Part shown: piece by piece, positions 22,730-30,971 of the stretch | Layout of the letters: every line of letters starts with the position of its first letter | Numbering within the stretch: position 1 is the stretch's first letter | Source: Holophagales bacterium UBA2201 | GTDB taxonomy: Bacteria; Acidobacteriota; Thermoanaerobaculia; UBA2201 | Direction: 5' to 3' | DNA length: 32,826 bases | Assembly: GCA_002327305.1 (NCBI GenBank) | Contig: DCUZ01000043.1 | Span: 40,726 to 73,551 of the forward strand | Made by a program: the position numbers and the translations under genes | The notes under the pieces: model-generated | The model's database searches: none | Seen by the model: the letters and a program-made list of their open reading frames with translations, nothing else | Told to the model about the DNA's origin: nothing

Positions 22730-23434
22730 TCACCCCTTGTGGTGGTGCTGCAACACTTCGCGCCGGTGGTCCTTCCCGGCGATCTCCACCGCCCGGCACA
22801 TCTCCATCAGGCGGCTGGCCAGGGCGTCGCCCACCCGGTCCACGAGGGCGTCCCGTTCCCGTTCGCTGCACGGGAAGTGGGTGGTGGCCACGAGGGGGAG
22901 CCGATGGAGATAGCGCTGGTTCACCGCCTCGAAAAGGATGTCCAGGAACCAGGCGTTCCCCCGCACGGACCCGAGGCCGTCCAGCACCAGGAGGGGGGCG
23001 TGGATGAGGGGCGAGATGATCTCCTCCATCGTCTCCTCCCCCCCCGGGGAGAGGAGCGACTGGACCCTGAAGACCAGATTGGAGTAGTCCACGAAATGGC
23101 CCTGCACCCCGGTTCGCTGGGCCACCGCCTTCAGGAGCGCCGCGGCCAGATGCGTCTTGCCCGTGCCGTTCGGGCCGGCGATGAGAAGCCCGTGGTCCAC
23201 CGCGGGGAAATGCTCCGCGAATTCGGCGCAGGCCTTCTTGGCGGTCAGGAGCTCCTTGGTGGAGGCGCGGAAATTCTCGAAAGTGCAGGCCTCGAACCGG
23301 GGCGGGACCAGGGCCGCCGCGGAGGCGGGAATGACCGGGCTGCAGCCGCATTCCACGGCCACCAGGCGGCCGTCGCGCCGTTCGATCCTGACGCCTCGGC
23401 CCAGACAGCGGGGACAGGGGGTGGGGTCGGTCAA
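22730..23434 (-). CDS. DnaC/IstB-type AAA+ ATPase (helicase-loader-like) with N-terminal zinc ribbon
   Basis: A 234-residue AAA+ protein of the DnaC/DnaI/IstB class. The N-terminus has a Cys4 ribbon (CPRC at 7-10 and CGC at 29-31), then PPRFEACTFENFRAS, Walker A GPNGTGKT (87-94), APLLVLDGLGS as Walker B, and PLVATTHFPCSERE as sensor-1 region. DnaI/PrimP-like loaders share this zinc ribbon plus ATPase arrangement. It may load the replicative helicase; an IS21-type IstB role is unlikely since no transposase is near. The start is a TTG at 23434 overlapping the sigma-factor stop (TTGA); no ATG or GTG with a better context exists upstream of the zinc ribbon. Confidence 0.82.
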   Translation of the reverse strand: MTDPTPCPRCLGRGVRIERRDGRLVAVECGCSPVIPASAAALVPPRFEACTFENFRASTKELLTAKKACAEFAEHFPAVDHGLLIAGPNGTGKTHLAAALLKAVAQRTGVQGHFVDYSNLVFRVQSLLSPGGEETMEEIISPLIHAPLLVLDGLGSVRGNAWFLDILFEAVNQRYLHRLPLVATTHFPCSERERDALVDRVGDALASRLMEMCRAVEIAGKDHRREVLQHHHKG

Positions 23435-24270
23435 TGCAGGTATCCCTCCAATTTCAGCCCCCGGGCGAGGACGCGCATCCGGCGCAGGGCCCGGGTCTCC
23501 AGCTGGCGGATCCGCTCCCGCGAGACCTCCATCCGGTCGGCGATCCTCTGAAGGGCCATGGGCTCCTCGCCGCCGAGACCGAACCGCAGGCGGATCACCC
23601 GGCCCTCGTTGGCGGGAAGGCGGTCCACCAGGGCGAGCACCTCGTCCTCGAACGACCGCCTCAGCATGGCGTACTCGGGGGAGGGGGTGTTCTGCTCGGG
23701 GAGGCGATCGGCCAGGTCCAGGTCTCCGGCCTCGCCGGTGGCCTTGGACAGCGACAGGAAATCGAGCCCCGCCTGCTGGAGCGCCTGAACCTCGGCCTCC
23801 TTCAGCCCCAGTTCCTCGGAGAGTTCCTCCAGGGTGGGGGCGCGTTCCAGCGCCCCCCGCAGGCCGGAGGCCGCCCGTTCCATCCGGTAGATCTGGCCCA
23901 GGGTTTTGGGGGTGAGCGAGAGCGGGTGCCCCTTGGAGATGGCCTGGAGCATCGCCTGCCTCAGCCACCACCCGGCGTAGGTGACGAACCGGGTCTCCCG
24001 GGTGGGGTCGAACCGCTTGGCCGCCTCCACCAGCGCCAGGTTCCCCTCGCTGACGAGGTCCATGAGGGGGGTGTTCGCGCTGACATATTTTTTGGCGTAG
24101 TGGACCACGAACCGGAGGTTGCCCTCCACCAGTTCCTTCATCGCCTCGCGGTCCCCCCGGCGGATCAGGACCCCCAGCTCCTTCTCCCGCTGGGGCGTGA
24201 GGAGGGGAAAGGCGGAGACCTCCCGCAGGTACTGCTCCAGGTCTTTTTTTTCGGTCCGCGATCGGAACAT
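23431..24270 (-). CDS. Sigma-70 family RNA polymerase sigma factor (group 2/3)
   Basis: A 279-residue sigma factor. DLEQYLREVSAFPLLTPQREKELG is region 1.2; ELVEGNLRFVVHYAKKY, LMDLVSEGNLALVEAAKRFD and RFVTYAGWWLRQAML form region 2, with the -10 binding residues. Region 3 follows, then LPANEGRVIRLRFGLGGEEPMALQRIADRMEVSRERIRQLETRALRRMR as regions 4.1-4.2. The long region 1.1 of the primary factor is absent, so it is an alternative sigma. Its place directly after hspR and hsp20 suggests a stress role, which is inference. Codons 6-9 contain an 8-A run, a possible slippage site. The ATG at 24270 starts 3 nt after the hspR stop. Confidence 0.92.
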   Translation of the reverse strand: MFRSRTEKKDLEQYLREVSAFPLLTPQREKELGVLIRRGDREAMKELVEGNLRFVVHYAKKYVSANTPLMDLVSEGNLALVEAAKRFDPTRETRFVTYAGWWLRQAMLQAISKGHPLSLTPKTLGQIYRMERAASGLRGALERAPTLEELSEELGLKEAEVQALQQAGLDFLSLSKATGEAGDLDLADRLPEQNTPSPEYAMLRRSFEDEVLALVDRLPANEGRVIRLRFGLGGEEPMALQRIADRMEVSRERIRQLETRALRRMRVLARGLKLEGYLH

Positions 24271-24273
24271 GGG

Positions 24274-24645
24274 TCAGGGGCGCCGGGCCAGGCTGGAAGG
24301 GGGCGCCGGGATGATGGCGGAGCGCTGGGGCTGTTGGGCCCGCCGCGTCAGCACCTCCCGGCGGACCGCCTCCATCACCTGGGCGAACCCGGTCTGCAAG
24401 CGGATCATCTTGTCGCGCATGTTCAGCACCACCTCCACCCCGGCCAGGTTGACCCCCAGTTCCCGCGTGAGGGTGAGGATCAGTTGCAGGCGCTGGAGCG
24501 CCTCCTCGTCGTACATCCGCGTGTTCCCCTCGCTCCGGATGGGGATCAGGAGGCCCTCCCGCTCGTAGATCCTCAGCGTCTGGGGGTGCACCCCGAACCG
24601 CTCGGAGACGGCGGAGATGAGGAGATACTTGGGCTTCTTCTTCAT
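24274..24645 (-). CDS. hspR: HspR-like MerR-family heat-shock repressor
   Basis: A 123-residue MerR-type regulator. LLISAVSERFGVHPQTLRIYEREGLLIPIRSEGNTRMYDEEALQRLQLILTL is the winged-helix domain with the PQTLRxYExxGLL and NTRxY signatures of HspR. A coiled-coil segment follows (GVEVVLNMRDKMIRLQTGF) with no metal-binding Cys, as in HspR. HspR represses chaperone genes through HAIR sites (CTTGAGT-N7-ACTCAAG); I saw none in the 264 bp upstream of hsp20, so it may act elsewhere. It lies 67 nt after hsp20 and 3 nt before the sigma factor, which implies that the three genes are co-transcribed. Confidence 0.9.
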   Translation of the reverse strand: MKKKPKYLLISAVSERFGVHPQTLRIYEREGLLIPIRSEGNTRMYDEEALQRLQLILTLTRELGVNLAGVEVVLNMRDKMIRLQTGFAQVMEAVRREVLTRRAQQPQRSAIIPAPPSSLARRP

Positions 24646-24712
24646 TGCACCGCCCGGCCGCCGGGACCGGGGACCGTTCCATCCGGTCCAACCGTGAACG
24701 ACCGGAGGGGTG

Positions 24713-25138
24713 TCATGCTCCCCTTTTCCTGGGGACGGTGACGGTCAGGAGCCCGTCGGTGAGGCGGGCTTCGATCCGGTCGGAGTCGAAGGGGCCGGGG
24801 AGGCGGATGAGGCGGCGGAAGGGGCCGTAGGTCCCCTCGGTCCGGAGGAACCCCTCCGAAACCGCCTCGGGGGGGACCCGCTTTTCCCCCGTGAGGACGA
24901 GGGTCTGGCCTTCGGCGTGCAGTTCCAGGTCCTGGAGGGTGACCCCGGGCAGTTCCACGAGGATCCGGTAGCGTTCGGGCTCCTCCACCGCGTCGATCGC
25001 CGGTTGCCAGAAAAAATCGGCGGGCCAGCCGGATTCCTCGGCGCCGCCCCTGCGGTTGTGGTGGTCGAAGAGTCGGTTCAACTCCTCCTGCAGGGCGATC
25101 AACCCCTCGACGGTGCTCAGACGGTAGCGGTTCATCAC
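24713..25138 (-). CDS. Hsp20/alpha-crystallin small heat-shock protein
   Basis: A 141-residue small heat-shock protein that holds unfolding proteins in a soluble state. FFWQPAIDAVEEPERYRILVELPGVTLQDLELHAEGQTLVLTGEKR begins the alpha-crystallin domain, and GTYGPFRRLIRLPGPFDSDRIEARLTDGLLTVTVPRKR completes it with the usual GLLTVTVPK motif. The C-terminal I-x-I tail is absent. A GTG start at 25138 is chosen: TATACT ends exactly 6 nt before it, so the first two codons are GTG ATG and the mRNA would be leaderless. It is the first gene of the hsp20-hspR-sigma-loader operon. Confidence 0.94.
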   Translation of the reverse strand: MMNRYRLSTVEGLIALQEELNRLFDHHNRRGGAEESGWPADFFWQPAIDAVEEPERYRILVELPGVTLQDLELHAEGQTLVLTGEKRVPPEAVSEGFLRTEGTYGPFRRLIRLPGPFDSDRIEARLTDGLLTVTVPRKRGA

Positions 25139-25144
25139 CTATAG

Positions 25145-25150
25145 AGTATA
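25145..25150 (-). promoter_or_regulatory. -10 element of the hsp20 operon (leaderless geometry)
   Basis: TATACT (25150-25145), CTATAG, then the GTG at 25138. No good -35 hexamer is seen. Confidence 0.6.
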
Positions 25151-25402
25151 ACGGAAACGGCGGGCGATTTCCACCGGGGGGATGCCCCCGGGTGCTTCAG
25201 CTTCCCAGGCGGGGGCGGAAGGGCCGATCTCCATCGGGAGGCGCCGGAAGGGAGGCGGGCGCCGGGCGCCGTTCGTCGCGGCGTCGGGTCACCGAGCCGT
25301 GGAGTCGTTGGTCCGATGGGCCCCCTTGAGCCGATAGCCCCGTTCGACCCCCAGGACGGGATAGACGGGAATGGGGGGGAGGGAGGGTCCGCTGTGGACG
25401 GT
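25151..25402. other. Intergenic DNA between glmM and hsp20
   Basis: Very GC-rich DNA with no supported gene. It holds an imperfect hairpin (CACCGGGGG...CCCCGGGTG, 25172-25194) without a T-run, and no HAIR site. Frames crossing it are extensions of glmM shadows. Confidence 0.5.
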
Positions 25403-26734
25403 CTATGAGCCGTGTTCGGCCAGGGCGGTTGAAAAAAACGCCGCCGCCCCCTCGATCGCCCGGTCCACCAGGGCCGCCTCGCGCGCCTCGGCCATGAGGC
25501 GGAGTTTCATCTCCGTTCCGGAGTAGCGGACGGAGAGGCGGCCGCCGTTCAAGGACCGCTCCAGTTCGACGATCTTCTCCGCCGCGCCCGGGACCCGTTC
25601 CAGCGGCGTCTTGCGGGCCACGGGAAGGTTGACGATCCGCTGGGGCCACCGCGCGGGCCAGGGGATGGCGTGGAGTCCGCCGCGGCGGGCGGCCGCGCCG
25701 AGGGCCAGGAGGGCGGTGAGGAGGCCGTCGCCGGTGGTGGTGTGGTGGCGGTTGATGATGTGGCCCGACTGCTCCCCGCCCAGATACCAGCCCCGTTCCA
25801 CCATCGCCTGCCACACATAGCGGTCGCCCACGGGGGCCCGGTGCATCGCCACCCGGGCGGAGCGGAGGGCCTCCTCCACCCCGCCGTTGGTCATGATGGT
25901 GGCGACGATGCCGCCGCCGGGAAGATCGCCCGCCGCCTGGAGGTCCAGGGCCAGGAGGTAGAGGAGGTCGTCCCCGTCCGCGATCCTCCCATCGCCGGCC
26001 ACCAGGACGACGCGGTCGCCGTCGCCGTCGAAGCATATCCCCGCCCACGCCCCGTGCTCCAGGACGGCGGCGCGGCACCCTTCGGGGTGCTGGCTCCCCA
26101 CGCCTTCGTTGATGTTGCGCCCGTCGGGCCGGGCCCCGAGGGCCACCACGCGGGCCCCCAGTTCGCCGAAAACCTCCTGCGCCGTCCCCGCCAGGGCCCC
26201 GTGGGCGGAGTCCACCACGAGGGTGCGGTCGCGAAACGCCTCCGGGTCGGCGACGGAGAGGAGCCACCGCCAGTAGGGTTCCGCCAGGGCGGGTTCGGGG
26301 GAGGCCGGGGGGGGCTCCTCCCCCCGCGCGGGGGCGATGCCGTCGAGGAGCGATTCGATGGCGGCCTCCGTCTCGTCGGGGAGCTTGGTCCCCTCCTTGG
26401 TGAAGATCTTGATGCCGTTGTCGGTCCAGGGGTTGTGCGAGGCGGAGATCATGACGGAGAGGTCGGTGTCGGCGCACATCCGCGTGGTCCAGGCCAGGGC
26501 CGGCGTGGAGAGGGTGCCGGCCACGTGGACCGTCACGCCCGTCCGTCTCAGCCCGGCCACGAGGTGGGCGGCCAGCGCCGGGGAGCTTTCGCGGGGGTCC
26601 ATCCCCACGAGGACGCGGCCGGAGGCGCCGAAGTGGCGGCCGATGGCCTCGCCGATCCGCCCCACCGTCGGGAGGTCCAGGGGGAATTCATAGGCCCGGG
26701 CCCGGATGCCGTCGGTGCCGAAGAGGCGCCTCAC
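25403..26734 (-). CDS. glmM: Phosphoglucosamine mutase
   Basis: GlmM converts glucosamine-6-phosphate to glucosamine-1-phosphate for UDP-GlcNAc, feeding peptidoglycan and LPS. The 443-residue product has all family motifs: RRLFGTDGIRA at the start, MISASHNPWTDNG with the phosphorylated Ser (residue 99), FDGDGDRVV for Mg binding, GGEQSGHI, and VRYSGTEMKLR for substrate phosphate. Length is normal (about 445). The GTG at 26734 overlaps the TGA of ybbR (GTGA). It is the last gene of the tilS-to-glmM operon; cdaA and its regulator ybbR are immediately upstream, the usual association of c-di-AMP synthesis with cell-wall precursor supply. Confidence 0.97.
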   Translation of the reverse strand: MRRLFGTDGIRARAYEFPLDLPTVGRIGEAIGRHFGASGRVLVGMDPRESSPALAAHLVAGLRRTGVTVHVAGTLSTPALAWTTRMCADTDLSVMISASHNPWTDNGIKIFTKEGTKLPDETEAAIESLLDGIAPARGEEPPPASPEPALAEPYWRWLLSVADPEAFRDRTLVVDSAHGALAGTAQEVFGELGARVVALGARPDGRNINEGVGSQHPEGCRAAVLEHGAWAGICFDGDGDRVVLVAGDGRIADGDDLLYLLALDLQAAGDLPGGGIVATIMTNGGVEEALRSARVAMHRAPVGDRYVWQAMVERGWYLGGEQSGHIINRHHTTTGDGLLTALLALGAAARRGGLHAIPWPARWPQRIVNLPVARKTPLERVPGAAEKIVELERSLNGGRLSVRYSGTEMKLRLMAEAREAALVDRAIEGAAAFFSTALAEHGS

Positions 26735-27345
26735 GGTCGGGCCTCCCGCACCAGGACCACCACCTCGCGCGGGGCGAGCACCTCCACCTGGGGGTGGGGG
26801 GAGGTCAGCGTCATCACGGTGGTCTGCGGATAGGCCTCCAGGAGGGTGAAGGGGGGGAGGACCACCGACCGGATCCCCGCCAGGACGCCCTTGGGGCCCG
26901 AAAGCCGCGCCTCCCGGGGGGAGATCTCCACCCGCAGGCCGCCGGCGGCGAGGGAGTCGGGCGCCTTGATGGGGACGCTCTTCTCCGCGCGCCGGTCGAA
27001 GACGATCTCCACCGCGGCCGGGGCCACGGAAAGGATGTGGGCGCCCGGCGGCTCCTGGACGGCCCTGGGAGAGAGCTGGAGCACCTGGCGCCCCTCGGTC
27101 GGGGTCTCCAGCGCCACGGTGTACACGAGGGTCCCCAGCGGCGGCATGGCCCCCCGGCCGTGGACCACCACCTTTTCGTGGGAGCGCTCCGTCACCATGA
27201 ACGCGGGGTCGTGGGTGACCCTCAGGGGGACCTCCAGCGACCACTCCTCCGAGGCGGGGCCGCTCCGGAAGGCCAGGGCGTACCAGACGCCGAAGCCCAG
27301 GAGGAGGGCCAGCAATTTGAGCGACAGGTTCGCGAAGGGCTTCAT
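26731..27345 (-). CDS. ybbR: YbbR-domain protein (CdaR-like)
   Basis: A 204-residue membrane-anchored protein. FANLSLKLLALLLGFGVWYAL is the single N-terminal transmembrane helix and its WxxL-like exit. About two YbbR repeats follow (EEWSLEVPLRVTHDPAFMVTERSHEKVVVHGRG; AEKSVPIKAPDSLAAGGLRVEISPREARLSGPKGVLAGI). In Firmicutes the homologous CdaR binds and regulates the diadenylate cyclase CdaA. The ATG at 27345 overlaps the cdaA stop (ATGA), consistent with a membrane complex of the two. With two rather than four repeats it is shorter than Firmicute CdaR. Confidence 0.9.
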   Translation of the reverse strand: MKPFANLSLKLLALLLGFGVWYALAFRSGPASEEWSLEVPLRVTHDPAFMVTERSHEKVVVHGRGAMPPLGTLVYTVALETPTEGRQVLQLSPRAVQEPPGAHILSVAPAAVEIVFDRRAEKSVPIKAPDSLAAGGLRVEISPREARLSGPKGVLAGIRSVVLPPFTLLEAYPQTTVMTLTSPHPQVEVLAPREVVVLVREARP

Positions 27346-28115
27346 TTCTGCCTCTTGGCCACGAGGTACTGGAACAGGAGCTCCCGAAGCGACTTGGAAT
27401 CGAGGAAGCGCTGGAGGTGGCCGTCCACGGCGAACGAGACCATCCCGGTCTCCTCCGAGACCACCACGGCCACCGCGTCGGTCTCCTCGGTGATGCCGAT
27501 GGCGGCCCGGTGGCGGGTCCCATACTCCTTGGCCAGGGCGGCGTTCTGCGTCAGGGGGAGGAGGCACCCCGCGGCGGCGAGGCGGTCGCCCTGGACGATG
27601 ACGGCGCCGTCGTGCAGCGGCGTGCGGGGCATGAAGAGGGTCTCCAGCAGTTCGAGGGAGAGTTCCGCGTTGACCGGCACCCCCGTCTCGGCCACCTGCC
27701 GCAGGCCGTCGTGCCGTTCGAAAACGATGAGCGCGCCGGTGTGCCGGCTGGAGAGGGCGGCGGCGGCGAGGACCACCTCCTGGATGATCTTTTCCTGGGG
27801 CTCGGCGGTCATCAGGCGCGAGAAGGGGTTCTTGACGAGGGAGGTGAGGATGCGCCGGATGTCCTGCTGGAACAGGAGCAGCAGGGCCAGGGGCAGGTAG
27901 AAGAAGATCGTCCCCAGCAGGGTGCTCAAGGCCTTCAGGTCGAAGAGGCGCGCCCCGGTGTAGAGGATCACGAGGGACCCCAGCCCGATGAGCATGTTCA
28001 TCACCCGCGTCCCCTTCAGGAGGAGGAGCAACTGATAGAGGATCACGGCCACCAGGAGGATGTCGACGGCGTCGCGAAGGGTGAAGCGGGCGAAGGGCTC
28101 CAGCCAGAGGGTCAT
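27342..28115 (-). CDS. cdaA: Diadenylate cyclase (c-di-AMP synthase)
   Basis: CdaA makes cyclic di-AMP from two ATP. The 257-residue protein has three N-terminal membrane helices (AVDILLVAVILYQLLLLL; MLIGLGSLVILYTGARLF; IFFYLPLALLLLF), then a DAC domain with the catalytic LHDGAVIV (D169, G170, A171) and YGTRHRAAIGITEETDAVAVVVSEETG (R201-H-R203). All active-site residues are present, so it should be active. It is placed between folP and ybbR-glmM, and its ATG at 28115 overlaps the folP stop (ATGA). The far longer frame to 28691 is folP antiphase and is rejected. Confidence 0.96.
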   Translation of the reverse strand: MTLWLEPFARFTLRDAVDILLVAVILYQLLLLLKGTRVMNMLIGLGSLVILYTGARLFDLKALSTLLGTIFFYLPLALLLLFQQDIRRILTSLVKNPFSRLMTAEPQEKIIQEVVLAAAALSSRHTGALIVFERHDGLRQVAETGVPVNAELSLELLETLFMPRTPLHDGAVIVQGDRLAAAGCLLPLTQNAALAKEYGTRHRAAIGITEETDAVAVVVSEETGMVSFAVDGHLQRFLDSKSLRELLFQYLVAKRQK

Positions 28116-29116
28116 GCGTCGAGGGTCTCCTCGAGCCGGAAGAAGTCGCGGTGGGCGGCCACGTCGTGGACCCGGAAGATGCGCGCCCCCTTCCGCCAGG
28201 CGGCGGCGTGGGCGGCCAGGGTCCCCGGCAGGCGCCCGTCGGGCGGACGGTCCGTGAGGGTGCCGATGAACGATTTCCGGGAGGCCCCCATCAGGATGGG
28301 GCGGCCCAGGGCCATGCAGAATTCGATGTGGCGAAGGATCCAGACATTGTGGTCGAGGGTCTTGCCGAATCCGATGCCGGGGTCCACGACGATGCAATCG
28401 TCCGGGACGCCGGCGGCCCGGGCGCGGTCCAGCCCGGAGCCCAGGGCGGCCAGGACCTCCTCCGGCAGGTCGTCGTAGCGCGGGTCCATCTGCATGGTCC
28501 CCGGGGTCCCACGGCGGTGCATCAGGATCAGGGCGGCGCCGTGCTCGGCCGCCACGGCCGCCATTTCCGGGTCGGCACCGAGGGCGGAGACGTCGTTGAC
28601 GACGCTGGCCCCGGCCTTCAGCGCCTCGCGTGCGACCGCGGCCTTGGTGGTGTCGATGGAGAGGGGGACCGGGCACCGCTCCTTCAGCCATTCGATGACG
28701 GGGAGGACGCGCGCCAGTTCCTCCTCCGCCGGGACCGGGGCGGCCCCGGGCCGGGTGGACTCGCCGCCGATGTCCAGGAGGTCGGCCCCCTCGCCGGCCA
28801 GGCGCAGGCCGTGCTCGACGGCCCGGACCGGGTCGAGGTAGCGGCCCCCGTCGGCGAAGGAATCGGGGGTGATGTTGACCACCCCCATCAGGAGGGGGTG
28901 CTCCAGGGGCAGGGCCTGCCCGCCGACGGTCCAGGAAAGGGGGGGGAATTTGTAGTTCTCCAGGACGGCGGCCAGGGCGGCGCGCCGCCTCGGGTCGGGG
29001 ACGGCGGCGGGAAGGGCGGCTTCCAGTTCCTCCAGGGACCCCTTGAGGACGCCGCCCGCCGGGCCCGCGGCCCCGAACAGCGTCCAGCGCGACCCGTCCC
29101 GGAGGCAGTAGGGCAT
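28112..29116 (-). CDS. folP: Dihydropteroate synthase with N-terminal extension
   Basis: FolP joins p-aminobenzoate to dihydropterin pyrophosphate in folate synthesis and is the sulfonamide target. The 334 residues include all motifs: MGVVNITPDSFADGG, LDIGGESTRPGA, LSIDTTKAAVA, VNDVSAL, VDPGIGFGK, GASRKSFIG and RVHDVAAH. Typical FolP has about 280 residues. Here about 70 residues precede the barrel (MPYCLRDGSRWTLFG... LENYKFPPLSW), an extension I cannot assign. The ATG at 29116 begins one base after the ftsH stop (TAAGATG), so it is well placed. Confidence 0.96.
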   Translation of the reverse strand: MPYCLRDGSRWTLFGAAGPAGGVLKGSLEELEAALPAAVPDPRRRAALAAVLENYKFPPLSWTVGGQALPLEHPLLMGVVNITPDSFADGGRYLDPVRAVEHGLRLAGEGADLLDIGGESTRPGAAPVPAEEELARVLPVIEWLKERCPVPLSIDTTKAAVAREALKAGASVVNDVSALGADPEMAAVAAEHGAALILMHRRGTPGTMQMDPRYDDLPEEVLAALGSGLDRARAAGVPDDCIVVDPGIGFGKTLDHNVWILRHIEFCMALGRPILMGASRKSFIGTLTDRPPDGRLPGTLAAHAAAWRKGARIFRVHDVAAHRDFFRLEETLDA

Positions 29117-29117
29117 C

Positions 29118-30971
29118 TTAGGCCGTGGCCTCCGGGGCGGCGGGGGGCTTGCGGTTGGGGAGGGGCACCCCCGTGCTCTCCTCGATGAGGGTGTACAGCT
29201 CCTCCCCGTCGAGGACCTCCCGCTCGAGGAGGGTGGTGGCGATCTTCTTGAGCGTCTCGCCGTAGGAGGTGAGGATCTCCCGCGCCTTGCCGTAGCCGGA
29301 GTCGATGATCCCCTTGACCTCCGCGTCGATGCGCACCGCGGTGGCCTCGCTGTAGTTCTGGTGGCGCATCAGTTCCTTGCCCAGGAAGATCTCGCCGTCG
29401 CCGGAGCCGAAGGTGAGCGGCCCCAGGGCGCTCATCCCCCAGTCGCACACCATCTTGCGCGCCAGTTCGGTGGCGCGGGCCAGGTCGTTGCCGGCGCCCG
29501 TGCTGAGGCGGTTGAGGAACAGTTCCTCCGCCACCCGTCCGCCCATCATCACCGCGATCTGCGCCAGGAGGAACTCCTTGGTGTAGGTGTAGCGGTCGTC
29601 GGTGGGGAGCTGCTGGGTGATGCCCAGGGCCATCCCGCGCGGGATGATGGTCACCTTGTGGATGGGGTCGGCTTCAGGCAGGAGCGCCGAGACCAGGGCG
29701 TGTCCCGCCTCGTGGTAGGCGGTGGTTTTCTTCTCCTCCTCGGAGATGATCATGGACTTCCGCTCCAGCCCCATCAGCACCTTGTCCTTGGCGTACTCGA
29801 AGTCGTCCATGTCCACCTTGTCCTTGCCCCGGCGGGCCGCGATCAGCGCCGCCTCGTTGACGAGGTTGGAGAGGTCGGCCCCGGAGAAGCCGGGGGTGGA
29901 GCGGCCGATGACCTCCAGTTTGACGTCGGCGGCCAGCGGGACGTGCCCGGTATGCACCTTGAGGATGCCCGTGCGGCCCCCCAGGTCGGGGCGGTTGATG
30001 ACGATGCGCCGGTCGAAGCGGCCGGGGCGCAGGAGGGCCGGGTCCAGGATGTCGGGGCGGTTGGTGGCCGCCATGATGATGACCCCCTCGTTGGTGTCGA
30101 AGCCGTCCATCTCCACCAGCAACTGGTTCAGGGTCTGCTCCCGCTCGTCGTGCCCGCCGCCGAGGCCCGCGCCACGGTGGCGCCCCACGGCGTCGATCTC
30201 GTCGACGAAGATGATGGAGGGGGCGTTCTTCTTCCCCAGGTCGAAGAGGTCGCGGACGCGGGAGGCGCCCACGCCCACGAACATCTCCACGAACTCCGAG
30301 CCCGAGATGGAGATGAAGGGGACGTTGGCCTCGCCGGCGATGGCCTTGGCCAGGAGGGTCTTCCCCGTGCCCGGGGGCCCCACGAGGAGGACCCCCTTGG
30401 GGATCTTCCCGCCGAGGCGCTGGAACTTCTTGGGGTCCTTGAGGAAATCGATGATCTCGAGGAGCTCCTCCTTGGCCTCGTCCACCCCCGCCACGTCCTT
30501 GAAGGTGATCTTCCTCTGGCTGGGGGTGATCACGCGCGCCTTGCTCTTCCCGAAGGTCATCGCCTTGTTGCCCCCCTGCTGCATCTGCCGCATGAAAACG
30601 ACGAAAAGGACGATGAGGAGGAGGATGGGGCCCCACGAGATGAAGAGGGCCAGCCAGGCCGACTCCCGCATGTCCTTGACGTTGACCGCGACGCCGTTTT
30701 CGCGCAGGATGTCCACGAGGCGGTCGTAGGCCGGGGCGTAGGTCTTGAAGTCGGGATAATTGGCGCCCGGGGCCGGCCGCTCCTTGTAGTTGCCCATGAT
30801 CTCCTGTCCCTTGATCATCACGTCGGCCACCTCCCCGCCCTCGACCGAGGCGAGGAATTCGGAGAAGGGGACCTCCTTGGTCCCCACGGTGGCGGTCTTG
30901 AAGACCGACCACATCGCGATGATGACCCCGAAGATGAGGAGCCAGATGACCAGGCCGCGCCAGCTCTCCAT
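29118..30971 (-). CDS. ftsH: ATP-dependent zinc metalloprotease FtsH
   Basis: FtsH is the membrane AAA+ protease that degrades misfolded membrane proteins and regulators, often including LpxC and heat-shock sigma. The 617 residues show two membrane helices (about 7-25 and 107-127) flanking a periplasmic domain, Walker A GPPGTGKT (198-205), Walker B IIFVDEIDAV (253-262), the arginine-finger region PALLRPGRFDRRI, and zinc-protease HEAGH (420-424). Length is normal. Its ATG directly follows the hpt stop (TAAATG). tilS-hpt-ftsH is a conserved order in many phyla. Confidence 0.98.
   Translation of the reverse strand: MESWRGLVIWLLIFGVIIAMWSVFKTATVGTKEVPFSEFLASVEGGEVADVMIKGQEIMGNYKERPAPGANYPDFKTYAPAYDRLVDILRENGVAVNVKDMRESAWLALFISWGPILLLIVLFVVFMRQMQQGGNKAMTFGKSKARVITPSQRKITFKDVAGVDEAKEELLEIIDFLKDPKKFQRLGGKIPKGVLLVGPPGTGKTLLAKAIAGEANVPFISISGSEFVEMFVGVGASRVRDLFDLGKKNAPSIIFVDEIDAVGRHRGAGLGGGHDEREQTLNQLLVEMDGFDTNEGVIIMAATNRPDILDPALLRPGRFDRRIVINRPDLGGRTGILKVHTGHVPLAADVKLEVIGRSTPGFSGADLSNLVNEAALIAARRGKDKVDMDDFEYAKDKVLMGLERKSMIISEEEKKTTAYHEAGHALVSALLPEADPIHKVTIIPRGMALGITQQLPTDDRYTYTKEFLLAQIAVMMGGRVAEELFLNRLSTGAGNDLARATELARKMVCDWGMSALGPLTFGSGDGEIFLGKELMRHQNYSEATAVRIDAEVKGIIDSGYGKAREILTSYGETLKKIATTLLEREVLDGEELYTLIEESTGVPLPNRKPPAAPEATA

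Noticed and set aside
22730..23434. IstB of an IS21 element
   Set aside because: There is no istA or terminal repeat; the zinc ribbon and operon with a sigma factor fit a chromosomal loader better.
25139..25402. HAIR operator upstream of hsp20
   Set aside because: I looked for CTTGAGT-N7-ACTCAAG; only a lone CTTGAG (about 25325) without its partner half-site was found.
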